Origin: Haloactinopolyspora alba
GTDB taxonomy: Bacteria > Actinomycetota > Actinomycetes > Jiangellales > Jiangellaceae
Assembly: GCF_003014555.1 (NCBI RefSeq)
Contig: NZ_PYGE01000001.1
Span: 248,001 to 312,000 of the forward strand
Reading direction: 5' to 3'
Length of the DNA stretch: 64,000 nt
Numbering within the stretch: position 1 is the first letter of the stretch; each line of letters opens with the position of its first letter. Position numbers and translations under genes: made by a program. Positions 7,077 through 15,654 of the stretch are shown piece after piece. The notes below the pieces were generated by a model. The model was not told where the DNA came from and ran no database searches. It saw only the letters and a program-made list of their open reading frames with translations.

Positions 7077-9536
7077 TCAGCTGTTCGAGTCTCCGGAGTC
7101 GCTGCTGGGTGTCGAGGTGCGACGGCGGGACAGCGCGTACAGACCGCCGCCGAGAACCAGGACGACGATGCCGCCGACGATCCACCAGGTGATGCCGGAG
7201 GACCCGGTGTCCGGCAGCTCGTCGGTGCCGTCGTCGGTACCGCCGGTCGCGTCACCACCCGTCTCGTCACCGGAGTCACCGCCGGTCTCGGTGCCCGGCT
7301 CGTCTCCGGCGTCGACAGTGATCGGCAACGTCACCTCGGTGCCGGTCTCGGGCAGCGAGACCGTGAGCTCGGTGTCGGTGGCGCCCGCCTGCTGCAGACC
7401 GGCACCGGAGAGATCGTCGGGGACGGTGACGCGGACCTCGGCGGAGCCGACCTGGTCAGTGGTGTCGACGATCGTGTCGTCGATCTCGAACTCGCCGAGC
7501 TCAGCGTCGCCGAGCGCCACCGTGAGCGTCTCGTCCATCGGCTCGGTGGTGCTGAACAGCAGCGAGGACAGGTCCAGGGCCACCTCGTCGCCGGGCGTGT
7601 AGACGGCGTCAGGATCGCTGACCCACTGGACGCCGACGGCACGCTGCGCGTAGTCGGGGGTGACCGGCGAGTTCTCGGCGAGATAGTCGACCATCGCCTG
7701 CAGGTCGATCTGCCCGGTGTCCGCGACGTCCGTCCCCTCGGCGAGGGTGCTGAAGTTGTCGCCGCCGGAGGCCAGGAAGGAGTTCGCGACGACCCGGTAC
7801 TCGGCGTCCGGATCGAGGGACTCACCCCCGAGGGTCACCGACGTGATGTGCTCGCCCTCCGCGCCCTGCGGGTCGTAGGTGTAGTCGAGCTCCGCGTTGA
7901 CGCCGAGCTTGAGGAACGGACGGCTCGCCCCCTCCGGCTGCCACTGCTCCTCGAGCACGTCGACGACCTGCTCACCCGTGAGTGTCATCGTGACCAGCGT
8001 GTTCGCGAACGGCTGCACCTCGGCGGCCTCCCGGTAGGTGACCGTGCCGTCCGGGTCGTCCGCACCGGTGCCGGCGTAGGTCATGTCCGTGCGCAGGCCG
8101 CCGGGGTTCATGAACGCGATCTGCGTCTCGGGGTCGGTCACCTGGGCCGCCGACAGCTGAACGTCGGCGACGAAGTTGCCGAGCGTCGACTCGCCACCGC
8201 GGTTCTCGGAACCATCGCTCTGCTGAGCACGGTTGAAGTCCGCGGTGATCTCGCCCAGCGGCTCCGCTCCCAGTTCCTCGGCCTTCTTGACGGCGTCCTC
8301 GACGATGCCGGCCACGGTCGGGTCCGGCTGGAACTCGGGGTTGGGCTGCCAGTTTCCCTCGTCGTCCTCGACGGTCAGCGGGACGATCTCGGAGTCGACG
8401 CCGGTGATCTCGTCGGCCGCCGGGTCGTACGAGAACCGGATCTTGTTCAGGTTGTAGCCGTACTGCCCGGCGCTGACGACCGGGCGGCCGAAGTCACGGT
8501 CGTCCCACTCGGGCACCGCGATCTCGTGGTCGTAGGCGAGGTGGGTGTGCCCGGAGACGATCGCGTCGACGTTCTCGTTCACTCCGTTGACGATGGCGCC
8601 GAAGTCGGTGTCGGGATCCGTGGCGGACGACTGGTCGGTCGTCGCCGCGCCCTCGTGCACCAGCAGCACGACGATGTCGGCGCCTTCCTCCTGCGTCAGC
8701 TGGTCGGCGACCCGGTTGGTCTCCTCGACCACGTCGAGCACGTCGACCTGGGCGATGCCGTCGGGGCTGACGAGCTCGGGCAGGTGCTCGGTCACGGCGC
8801 CGACGAAGCCGACCGTCGCGCCGCCGACCTCGGTCGTCCACGACTCGGCGAGCTCCGCCGGCTCGCTGTTCTCGCACCCGTGCGTCTGGCCGTCCTTGAC
8901 CTTGACGTTCGCGGCCAGGTACTGCCACGGCTCGCGGCCGTACTCGGCGGACATCTCCTCGATGAACGGGATCACGCGGTCAACCAGGTCGCAGTAGCCC
9001 TGATCGAACTCGTGGTTGCCCACCGCGCTGACATCCAGCCCGGCGGCGGTCAGCGCCTCGAGCGTCGGGTGGTCCTGGTCGACGAACGACACGAACGTGG
9101 AGGCCCCGATCAGGTCGCCCGCGGCCGCGAACAGTGTGTTCGGGTTGTCGGCACGCATCTGGTTCACCGCACCCGCCAGCACGGCGGCGCCGGCGGCCTG
9201 GCCGTCGGCCTCGATACGACCGTGGAAGTCGTTGATGCCGAGGACGTCGATCGGCACCGTGTCCGCCGTTTCGTCGGCCGGTGTCGCAGCAGGCGTCGCG
9301 CTCGGCGTTGCACTTGGCGTCGCGCTCGGCGTCGCACTGGGCGTCGCGCTCGGCGTCGACGTGGGTTCGGGCGTCGGCGAGGCGGTGGGCTCGGACAGGA
9401 CGGTTGCCGAGGGCTCGCCGGTGGGCTGTGCCGCGGGTTCGTCGGCAGCGGACGGCACGGACGCCATCCCGACCGCTGCCAGGCCGATGGCGGCGGTCGC
9501 CGCGACGGCCCGATGAGAACGCCTGATCAGGCGCAT
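7077..9536 (-). CDS. Cell-wall-anchored 5'-nucleotidase / UDP-sugar hydrolase
   Basis: An 819-residue secreted bimetallic phosphoesterase. After a signal peptide (about 1-31) and a low-complexity Thr-Pro-Ser-Ala linker comes the metallophosphatase domain (VLGINDFHGRIE, AAGDLIGAS, AVGNHEFDQG, SGHTHLAYDHE), then the C-terminal 5'-nucleotidase substrate domain (NFVADVQL, MNPGGLRTD, VVANSFLASGGDNF). A Gly/Asp/Glu-rich stretch precedes LPDTG, a membrane segment and an SRRR tail: a sortase signal like that of the downstream nuclease. The ATG at 9536 has GGAGG upstream; longer in-frame starts lack a signal peptide. It probably takes phosphate from nucleotides released by the nuclease. Confidence 0.88.
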   Translation of the reverse strand: MRLIRRSHRAVAATAAIGLAAVGMASVPSAADEPAAQPTGEPSATVLSEPTASPTPEPTSTPSATPSATPSATPSATPSATPAATPADETADTVPIDVLGINDFHGRIEADGQAAGAAVLAGAVNQMRADNPNTLFAAAGDLIGASTFVSFVDQDHPTLEALTAAGLDVSAVGNHEFDQGYCDLVDRVIPFIEEMSAEYGREPWQYLAANVKVKDGQTHGCENSEPAELAESWTTEVGGATVGFVGAVTEHLPELVSPDGIAQVDVLDVVEETNRVADQLTQEEGADIVVLLVHEGAATTDQSSATDPDTDFGAIVNGVNENVDAIVSGHTHLAYDHEIAVPEWDDRDFGRPVVSAGQYGYNLNKIRFSYDPAADEITGVDSEIVPLTVEDDEGNWQPNPEFQPDPTVAGIVEDAVKKAEELGAEPLGEITADFNRAQQSDGSENRGGESTLGNFVADVQLSAAQVTDPETQIAFMNPGGLRTDMTYAGTGADDPDGTVTYREAAEVQPFANTLVTMTLTGEQVVDVLEEQWQPEGASRPFLKLGVNAELDYTYDPQGAEGEHITSVTLGGESLDPDAEYRVVANSFLASGGDNFSTLAEGTDVADTGQIDLQAMVDYLAENSPVTPDYAQRAVGVQWVSDPDAVYTPGDEVALDLSSLLFSTTEPMDETLTVALGDAELGEFEIDDTIVDTTDQVGSAEVRVTVPDDLSGAGLQQAGATDTELTVSLPETGTEVTLPITVDAGDEPGTETGGDSGDETGGDATGGTDDGTDELPDTGSSGITWWIVGGIVVLVLGGGLYALSRRRTSTPSSDSGDSNS
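9292..9359 (-). repeat. 12-nt coding microrepeat (TPSA linker)
   Basis: A roughly 12-nt unit (GGCGTCGCGCTC on the plus strand) is repeated about five times and encodes a Thr-Pro-Ser-Ala tetrapeptide linker just after the signal peptide of the 5'-nucleotidase. Such a tract can gain or lose units without breaking the frame. Confidence 0.75.
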
Positions 9537-9774
9537 GAGTGACCTCCGAATGGCTTCGTCAACGGCGGGACCGTACCGATCGGGCGTGAACGGCAGGCAT
9601 ACGCCACGGCACAGGCTGTCGATACCTGTGCGATCCGTCAATGGGTCGCGCCGTCCGGTCGGCAGCCACGGGACATGGCGTGCCCACCCGGTTCACGCGC
9701 ACCGCCCGAAGCCGCCGTGCCGGTCGCGGAGATCCGGTCCGTCGTGCCGTGACCGGTGCCGTCGCGCGGCGGCG

Positions 9775-10608
9775 TTACGGTTTGCGGCCCACGCCGCCCG
9801 CGAAGAGCTGATGCGTCTCGTCCGGGGCCTTCAGCTTCGGGCCGTCGGGCCACCAGTCCACGGCTTGGACGACTCCGGGTGACATCATCTCGAGACCGGG
9901 GAACAGCTCCTCGATCTCGGACAGCGTGCGGAACGTCCCGCTGCCGAGGTCACCCTCGACGAGGATGCGCTCGAAGTCGCGGGCCTTCTGGGTGTACTCG
10001 TTCTCCGGATCCGCGAAGTGCCCGATGGCGACGAACGAGCCGGACGGCAACCGGTCGACGTACTCTTTCATGATCTCGGCGGGCCGGTGCCGGTCGCCGA
10101 CGTGGTGGTGCAGCGTGCTGATGTGCAGCAGGGCGATCGGCTCGGTCAGGTCGAGGTGCTTGTTGACGTGCTCGTTGGCGAAGACCTGTTCGGGCTCGAA
10201 CAGGTCCGCGTCGGCGAGGAAGGTCCGGTCGTTGTCTTCCAGCAGGGCCCTGCCGTGAGCCAGAACGACGGGATCGTTGTCGATGTAGATGACGCGCGCG
10301 TCCGGATTGACACGCTGGACGACCTGGTGGGTGTTCTCGGCCGTGGGAAGTCCGGAGCCGCAGTCGATGAACTGGTGGACATCGGTCTGATCCGCCAGAA
10401 AGCGTGCGACCCGGATCAGGAAGTTCCGGCCCGTCCACGCGAGATCGAGGACGGTGGGCACCACCTGCTCGAGTTCGGCGAGAACCTTCCGGTCGACCTC
10501 GTAGTTGTCCTTGCCACCGAGCGCGGCGTCGTACACGCGGGCGATGCTCGGCCGGCGGGGGTCGACGCCGGCAGGCGCACGCCTGCCGGACGGTTTGGCG
10601 GCGGCCAT
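9775..10608 (-). CDS. Actinobacterial SAM-dependent methyltransferase (PF04672 type)
   Basis: A 277-residue protein of the SAM-methyltransferase family largely restricted to actinobacteria (formerly DUF574). The hallmark near the N-terminus is SIARVYDAALGGKDNYEVD, followed by the SAM-binding segments FIDCGSGLPT and VIYIDNDPVV and a late VDWWPDGP. The ATG at 10608 has GGAGG 7 nt upstream. The gene stands alone between the nucleotidase and the LacI gene, so its substrate cannot be inferred from context. Confidence 0.85.
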   Translation of the reverse strand: MAAAKPSGRRAPAGVDPRRPSIARVYDAALGGKDNYEVDRKVLAELEQVVPTVLDLAWTGRNFLIRVARFLADQTDVHQFIDCGSGLPTAENTHQVVQRVNPDARVIYIDNDPVVLAHGRALLEDNDRTFLADADLFEPEQVFANEHVNKHLDLTEPIALLHISTLHHHVGDRHRPAEIMKEYVDRLPSGSFVAIGHFADPENEYTQKARDFERILVEGDLGSGTFRTLSEIEELFPGLEMMSPGVVQAVDWWPDGPKLKAPDETHQLFAGGVGRKP

Positions 10609-10827
10609 CTGTAACCTCCAGAACGTCGACCGGTCGGCGAGTTGGAAACCAGAGTAAAGGTGGGCGCACCGGCCGTGAACGCCGGGTCACCGGCATTGCC
10701 GCGGACCGCGTGACAACCGTGGCCGCAGACAGTCACCCGGACGGATACACGCACCCGCGCATCAGTGCGAACGGTACCAGTCGCCGCCCGCCCGTCCGGC
10801 ACGAGAACTCCGGACGACCACCGCCGT

Positions 10828-11847
10828 TCACCTGCTCGCGCGGCTGGAATCGCGCACGACGAGTTCGGGTTCGAACACGACCTGCTGATGTTCGTGATCG
10901 ACCTCGGTGGTCTCGGCGAGCAGCAGCTCCGCGGCGGTCCGGCCGAGGAGCTGACGTGGCTGCCGCACCGAGGTGAGCGGCACGGCCGCGGCGGCGGCGA
11001 AGTCGATGTCGTCGTAGCCGACGATGGCCAGGTCCTGCGGAACCCGCAGGCCCGCGTAGGTCAGCGCCTGCAGCACGCCCAGAGCGAGCATGTCGTTGGC
11101 GCAGAACACCGCGGACGGCAGCTCGCTCGCGCTCATCGCGGCGATCTCGTCGCCGGCCGCGCGCCCTGCGGCCACATTGAGCGCCGGCGTGGCCAGCACC
11201 CGCAGGTCGACGTCAGCATCCGAGGTGAGCACGGCGTTGAGCGCGCCGTCGTGGCGTTCCCGGACCTGTTGCAGGGTCGCCGGTCCGCCGACGAACAGGA
11301 TCGCACGATGCCCGCTGTCGATCAGGTGCTGCGCCGCCAGCCGGCCGCCTAGCAGGTCGTCGACGGCCACCGAGCATTCGTTGACCGGATCGCCGCACCG
11401 ATCGAACAGCACGACCGGCGTCCCCCGCTCACGCAACGCGGCAACGCGTCCGTCGGACTCGTCGACCGGGTTGATCAGGACGCCCTGCACCCGCATCTCC
11501 GCCAGCAGATCGAGGTTCGACGCCTCCTTCTGCGGATTCTCGTCGGAGTTGCAGAGGATGACCGCCAGCCCGTGCCGGTTCGCCAGGTCCTCGACACCCC
11601 GCGCGACGTCGGTGAAGAACGGGTTGGCGACGTCGAGCACGACCAGGCCGATCGTTCTGCTCTGCCCCACCCGCAACTGCCGCGCGGAGTCGTTGCGGAC
11701 GAACCCGAGCGCGGTGATCGCCGCATGCACCCGCTCGCGCGTCTGCTCCGCGACGAGTTCGGGCCGGTTCAGCACGTTCGACACCGTGCCGACGGATACA
11801 CCTGCCCGGACGGCGACCTCTCGGATGTTCGGGGAGGAGCGAGCCAT
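10828..11847 (-). CDS. LacI-family repressor of the rhamnose genes
   Basis: A 339-residue LacI/GalR regulator. Residues 6-28 form the helix-turn-helix and hinge start (IREVAVRAGVSVGTVSNVLN); the rest is the periplasmic-binding-like sensor domain (TIGLVVLDVANPFF, FCANDMLALG, VGYDDIDFAA). It is divergent from rhaI with less than 200 bp between, so it probably represses the rha genes until rhamnose or a phosphorylated derivative binds. The ATG at 11847 lacks a Shine-Dalgarno sequence but has TAGGCT exactly 6 nt upstream, which suggests leaderless transcription. A perfect inverted repeat covers that region. Confidence 0.88.
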   Translation of the reverse strand: MARSSPNIREVAVRAGVSVGTVSNVLNRPELVAEQTRERVHAAITALGFVRNDSARQLRVGQSRTIGLVVLDVANPFFTDVARGVEDLANRHGLAVILCNSDENPQKEASNLDLLAEMRVQGVLINPVDESDGRVAALRERGTPVVLFDRCGDPVNECSVAVDDLLGGRLAAQHLIDSGHRAILFVGGPATLQQVRERHDGALNAVLTSDADVDLRVLATPALNVAAGRAAGDEIAAMSASELPSAVFCANDMLALGVLQALTYAGLRVPQDLAIVGYDDIDFAAAAAVPLTSVRQPRQLLGRTAAELLLAETTEVDHEHQQVVFEPELVVRDSSRASR

Positions 11848-11872
11848 CGAAGCAGCCTACTGCTTCGATGGC
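11843..11872 (-). promoter_or_regulatory. 13-bp palindrome over lacI -10 and start codon
   Basis: GCCATCGAAGCAG (11843-11855) and its exact complement CTGCTTCGATGGC (11860-11872) flank CCTA. On the minus strand the presumed -10 TAGGCT (11859-11854) is in the centre and the start codon (11847-11845) in one arm. This could be an autorepression operator or, if transcribed from further upstream, a hairpin masking the start. Confidence 0.6.
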
Positions 11873-11932
11873 GCACGCCGATCGCGGTCACGTCTTGACG
11901 CGGCCGACGCCGGAGCGTAGTTTTCCTTCACA

Positions 11933-11966
11933 TGAAACGATTCATCTCTCCGGATGAATCGACTCG
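11933..11966 (+). promoter_or_regulatory. Paired LacI-type operators upstream of rhaI
   Basis: TGAAACGATTCA (11933-11944) is a near-perfect palindrome with the central CG typical of LacI-family sites. A second, weaker copy, TGAATCGACTCG (11955-11966), follows 22 bp on, about two helical turns. Both lie between the divergent lacI and rhaI genes. Confidence 0.6.
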
Positions 11967-12006
11967 GACCGACGACGACAGGCACTGCGCAAGGTGGAGG
12001 AAACCG

Positions 12007-12039
12007 ATGACGCTGCAGAGCCCGGAGGGCACGGCATGA
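12007..12039 (+). CDS. Possible 10-codon leader peptide before rhaI
   Basis: ATG at 12007 follows a strong GGAGG (spacing about 7 nt) and encodes MTLQSPEGTA before TGA at 12037-12039. The stop overlaps the rhaI ATG at 12036 in an ATGA arrangement, as in translationally coupled genes. rhaI also has its own GGAGG at 12024-12028 inside this mini-frame. Whether the peptide is made is unknown. Confidence 0.35.
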   Translation: MTLQSPEGTA

Positions 12040-13202
12040 GGCATGAAGACGCGGCGAAGGCGGCGGTGCGCGGCCTCGGCGTCGAGACCGCATCCTGGGC
12101 CTACGCCAACTCCGGCACGAGGTTCAAGGTCTTCCCCCAGCCCGGGGTCCCGCGTGACCCGTACGAGAAGATCGACGACGCCGCCGTCGTGCACCGTCTC
12201 ACCGGCGCCGCGCCCACCGTGGCCCTGCACATCCCGTGGGACGAGGTCGACGACTACACCGCCCTGGCCGCGCACGCCCGCGACCAGGGGGTGCGCATCG
12301 GCGCCATCAACGCCAACGTCTTCCAGGACGACGACTACAAGCTGGGCAGCGTCACCAACCCCGATCCGGGCGTACGCCGCAAGGCCACCGATCACCTGCT
12401 CGAGTGCATCGACATCATGGACGCCACCGGGTCGAAGGACCTCAAGTTGTGGTTCGCCGACGGCACCAACTACCCCGGCCAGGACAGCATCCGCGCCCGC
12501 CAGGACCGGCTGGCCGAGGCGCTCGCCGAAACCTACGGCCGCCTCGGCGCCGACCAGCGGATGCTGCTGGAGTACAAGCTGTTCGAGCCGGCCTTCTACA
12601 GCACCGACGTGCCGGACTGGGGCACGTCCTACGCGCACTGCCTGCAGCTCGGCGAGCGGGCCCAGGTCGTCATCGACACCGGGCACCACGCCCCCGGCAC
12701 GAACATCGAGTTCATCGTCGCGTTCCTGCTACGCGCGGGCAAGCTCGGCGGGTTCGACTTCAACTCCCGCTTCTACGCCGACGACGACCTGATGGTCGGC
12801 GCGGCCGACCCGTTCCAGCTGTTCCGCATCATGCACGAGATCGTCAGCGCCGACGCACACGACCCTGCCCAGGGCATCGCGTTCATGCTCGACCAGTGCC
12901 ACAACATCGAGCCGAAGATCCCGGCGATCATCCGCTCGGTACTGAACGTGCAGGAAGCCACGGCCAAGGCCGCACTGGTGGACGCGGACGCACTGGCAAA
13001 GGCACAGCAGGACGGCGACGTCCTGGGCGCCAACGGCACCCTGATGGACGCCTTCAACACCGACGTCCGGCCGCTTCTGGCCACGATGCGCGAGGACCAG
13101 GGCCTCGACCCGGACCCGGTCGCCGCCTACGAGCGCTCCGGGCACTTCGAGACCATCCGCGACCAGCGCGTCGGTGGCGAGCAGGCCGGCTGGGGAGCGT
13201 GA
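12036..13202 (+). CDS. rhaI: L-rhamnose isomerase
   Basis: A 388-residue xylose-isomerase-fold enzyme converting L-rhamnose to L-rhamnulose, the first committed step of rhamnose breakdown. It closely matches the actinobacterial RhaI type: ETASWAYANSGTRF near the N-terminus, then PTVALHIPWDEVDDY, LKLWFADGTNYPGQ, MLLEYKLFEPAFY, VIDTGHHAPGTNIEF, GGFDFNSRFYADDDL and AFMLDQCHNIEPK, which hold the metal-binding His, Glu and Asp residues. The ATG at 12036 is chosen because family similarity begins just after it and GGAGG lies 7 nt upstream; an in-frame GTG at 11994 has no ribosome site. It heads the rha operon and overlaps the mutarotase gene by 4 bp. Confidence 0.92.
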   Translation: MRHEDAAKAAVRGLGVETASWAYANSGTRFKVFPQPGVPRDPYEKIDDAAVVHRLTGAAPTVALHIPWDEVDDYTALAAHARDQGVRIGAINANVFQDDDYKLGSVTNPDPGVRRKATDHLLECIDIMDATGSKDLKLWFADGTNYPGQDSIRARQDRLAEALAETYGRLGADQRMLLEYKLFEPAFYSTDVPDWGTSYAHCLQLGERAQVVIDTGHHAPGTNIEFIVAFLLRAGKLGGFDFNSRFYADDDLMVGAADPFQLFRIMHEIVSADAHDPAQGIAFMLDQCHNIEPKIPAIIRSVLNVQEATAKAALVDADALAKAQQDGDVLGANGTLMDAFNTDVRPLLATMREDQGLDPDPVAAYERSGHFETIRDQRVGGEQAGWGA

Positions 13203-13582
13203 CCGTGCCCCGCTACTGCCTGGTCGGCCAGGTCCGTCCGGACCGGCTCGACGAGTACCGGCGGCGCCACGCCCAGGTCTGGCCGGAGCTGCTGACCGCG
13301 CTGAAAGAGGCGGGCTGGCGCCACTACACACTGTTCCTCGGCGACGACGGCCTGCTGGTCGGCTACGTCGAGGCCGACGACCTGGCCGCGGCGCAGGCAG
13401 CGGTCGCGGCCACCGAGGTCAACGACCGATGGCAACGGCAGATGTCCGACCTGTTCAGCGGGCTGGACGGCGGCGCTCCGGATCGTCACTGGCGACTGCT
13501 GGACGAGGTCTTCGATCTCGACGACCAGTTCGACGCCGCGAACGGAACAGCGGCACGAAACGAACCAGGGAAGGAACGATGA
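13199..13582 (+). CDS. rhaM: L-rhamnose mutarotase
   Basis: A 127-residue RhaM/RhaU-type protein that interconverts rhamnose anomers before isomerisation. Family features are YCLVGQVRPDRLDEYRRRHA at the start, the His followed by VWPELL, HYTLFLGDDGLLVGYVE in the middle and MSDLFSG later. The GTG at 13199 overlaps the rhaI stop (GTGA), and the stop overlaps the rhaD start (ATGA), so the three are translationally coupled. A second GTG at 13205 is a possible start two codons in. The C-terminal 25 residues are a hydrophilic extension beyond the usual ~105-residue core. Confidence 0.85.
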   Translation: MTVPRYCLVGQVRPDRLDEYRRRHAQVWPELLTALKEAGWRHYTLFLGDDGLLVGYVEADDLAAAQAAVAATEVNDRWQRQMSDLFSGLDGGAPDRHWRLLDEVFDLDDQFDAANGTAARNEPGKER

Positions 13583-15621
13583 CCACCACACCGCCGGGCG
13601 TGGCGGACCTGCTCGAGCGCAGCAACCGCCTCGGCGCCGATCCGCGCAACACCAACTATGCGGGCGGGAACACGTCCGCCAAGGGCACGGGGATCGATCC
13701 CGTCACCGACACCGACGTGGAGCTGCTGTGGGTGAAGGGGTCTGGGGGCGATCTGGGCACGCTCACCGAGAACGGGCTCGCGGTGCTGCGGCTGGATCGG
13801 ATGCGCGCACTCGTCGACGCCTATCCGGGGGTCGACCGCGAGGACGAGATGGTCGCGGCGTTCGACTACTGCCTGCACGGCAAGGGTGGCGCCGCGCCCT
13901 CGATCGACACCGCGATGCACGGCCTGGTGGATGCTCCGCACGTGGATCACCTGCATCCGGATTCCGGGATCGCACTGGCCACCGCCGCCGACGGGGAGGC
14001 GCTGACGCGGGAGTGTTTCGGCGACCGGGTGGTGTGGGTGCCGTGGCGGCGCCCGGGTTTCCAGCTGGGGCTGGATATAGCGGCGATCGCCGCCGACAAC
14101 CCACAGGCCATCGGCTGCGTCCTGGGCGGTCACGGCATCACCGCGTGGGGCGCCACCAGCAAGGAGTGCGAGGCGAACTCCCTGGAGATCATCCGCACCG
14201 CGGAACGGTTCCTGGCCGAGCGTGGCGACCCGGAGCCGTTCGGCGCGATCGTGGACGGCTTCGAGGCGTTGCCCGAGGACGAGCGGCATGAACGCGCCGC
14301 CGCACTGGCACCGGTGATCCGCGGCCTGGCCTCGACCGACAAGCCACAGGTCGGGCATTTCACCGACAGCGACGTGGTGCTGGACTTCGTGGCCCGGGAG
14401 AAGCTGGCGCCACTGGCCGCCCTGGGCACGTCCTGCCCGGACCACTTCCTGCGCACGAAGGTCCGGCCGCTGGTGCTCGACGTGGCGCCGTCGGCGCCGC
14501 TGGACGAAGCGGTTGCCCGGCTGCGTGAACTGCACACGGCCTACCGCGAGGACTACGCCGTCTATTACGAACGCCACGCCGACGCCGACACGCCGCCGAT
14601 GCGCGGCGCCGACCCCGCGATCGTGCTGGTCCCGGGCGTGGGCATGTTCAGCTTCGGCAAGGACAAGCAGACCGCGCGGGTCGCCGGCGAGTTCTACGTC
14701 AACGCGATCAACGTGATGCGTGGCGCCGAAGCGGTCTCGTCGTATGCGCCGATCCCGGAGAAGGAGAAGTTCCGGATCGAGTACTGGGCGCTGGAGGAGG
14801 CGAAGCTGGCCCGGATGCCCGCGCCGAAGCCGCTGGCCACACGGGTGGCGCTGGTCACCGGTGCCGCGTCGGGTATCGGCAGGGCGACCGCGCAGCGGCT
14901 GGCGGCCGAGGGCGCCTGCGTCGTCGTGGCCGATCTGAACGCCGACGCCGCCGCGGAAACCGCACACGAGCTCGGCGGTGGTGACGTCGCCGTGCCGGTG
15001 ACCGTCGACGTCACCGACGAGGAGCAGATCGCCGCCGCGTTCGCCGAGGCCGCCCGGGCTTTCGGCGGTGTCGACCTGGTCGTCAACAACGCCGGCCTGT
15101 CCATCTCCAAGCCGCTGCTGGAGACCACCACCCGGGACTGGGACCTGCAGCACGACGTGATGGCGCGCGGATCGTTCCTGGTGTCCCGTGAGGCCGCCCG
15201 CGTCATGACCGCCCAGGGTCTCGGCGGCGACATCGTCTACATCGCCAGCAAGAACGGCGTGTTCGCCGGCCCGAACAACGTCGCCTACGGCTCCACCAAG
15301 GCCGACCAGGCCCACCAGGTGCGTCTGCTCGCCGCCGAGCTCGGCGAGCACGGCATCCGGGTCAACGGCGTCAACCCCGACGGCGTCGTCCGCGGCTCCG
15401 GCATCTTCGCCGGCGGCTGGGGCGCCCAGCGCGCCGCGGTGTACGGGGTGCCCGAGGAGGAACTCGGCGCGTTCTACGCCCAGCGCACCCTGCTCAAACG
15501 CGAAGTGCTGCCCGAACACGTCGCCAACGCGGTGTTCGCGCTCACCGCCGGCGACCTGTCCCACACCACCGGACTGCACATCCCCGTCGACGCGGGCGTG
15601 GCAGCCGCGTTCCTGCGCTAG
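13579..15621 (+). CDS. rhaD: Bifunctional rhamnulose-1-phosphate aldolase / alcohol dehydrogenase
   Basis: A 680-residue fusion. Residues 1 to about 400 are a class II aldolase domain (TNYAGGNTSAKGTG, LLWVKGSGGDLG, zinc His residues in DHLHPDSGIA and LGGHGITAWG) that splits rhamnulose-1-phosphate into DHAP and lactaldehyde. From about 424 a short-chain dehydrogenase follows (ALVTGAASGIG, VVNNAG, catalytic YGSTK near 571) that probably oxidises or reduces the lactaldehyde. This fusion is the normal form in many actinobacteria, not an artefact. The ATG has GGAAGGAACG upstream and overlaps the mutarotase stop. Confidence 0.92.
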   Translation: MTTTPPGVADLLERSNRLGADPRNTNYAGGNTSAKGTGIDPVTDTDVELLWVKGSGGDLGTLTENGLAVLRLDRMRALVDAYPGVDREDEMVAAFDYCLHGKGGAAPSIDTAMHGLVDAPHVDHLHPDSGIALATAADGEALTRECFGDRVVWVPWRRPGFQLGLDIAAIAADNPQAIGCVLGGHGITAWGATSKECEANSLEIIRTAERFLAERGDPEPFGAIVDGFEALPEDERHERAAALAPVIRGLASTDKPQVGHFTDSDVVLDFVAREKLAPLAALGTSCPDHFLRTKVRPLVLDVAPSAPLDEAVARLRELHTAYREDYAVYYERHADADTPPMRGADPAIVLVPGVGMFSFGKDKQTARVAGEFYVNAINVMRGAEAVSSYAPIPEKEKFRIEYWALEEAKLARMPAPKPLATRVALVTGAASGIGRATAQRLAAEGACVVVADLNADAAAETAHELGGGDVAVPVTVDVTDEEQIAAAFAEAARAFGGVDLVVNNAGLSISKPLLETTTRDWDLQHDVMARGSFLVSREAARVMTAQGLGGDIVYIASKNGVFAGPNNVAYGSTKADQAHQVRLLAAELGEHGIRVNGVNPDGVVRGSGIFAGGWGAQRAAVYGVPEEELGAFYAQRTLLKREVLPEHVANAVFALTAGDLSHTTGLHIPVDAGVAAAFLR

Positions 15622-15654
15622 CCCGTCGAGTTGATCGCGGAAGGAAGGTGAGCG

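Noticed and set aside
9292-9359. Frameshift-prone microsatellite acting as a phase-variation switch
   Set aside because: The unit length is 12 nt, so gain or loss of units keeps the frame; it changes linker length, not expression.
11994-12035. GTG at 11994 as the rhaI start
   Set aside because: It has no ribosome site, and the strong GGAGG of this region would lie inside the coding part. Family similarity begins only after 12036.
13579-15621. RhaD fusion as an assembly artefact or novel enzyme
   Set aside because: Aldolase plus short-chain dehydrogenase in one chain is a known form in actinobacteria and other phyla; both active sites are complete.
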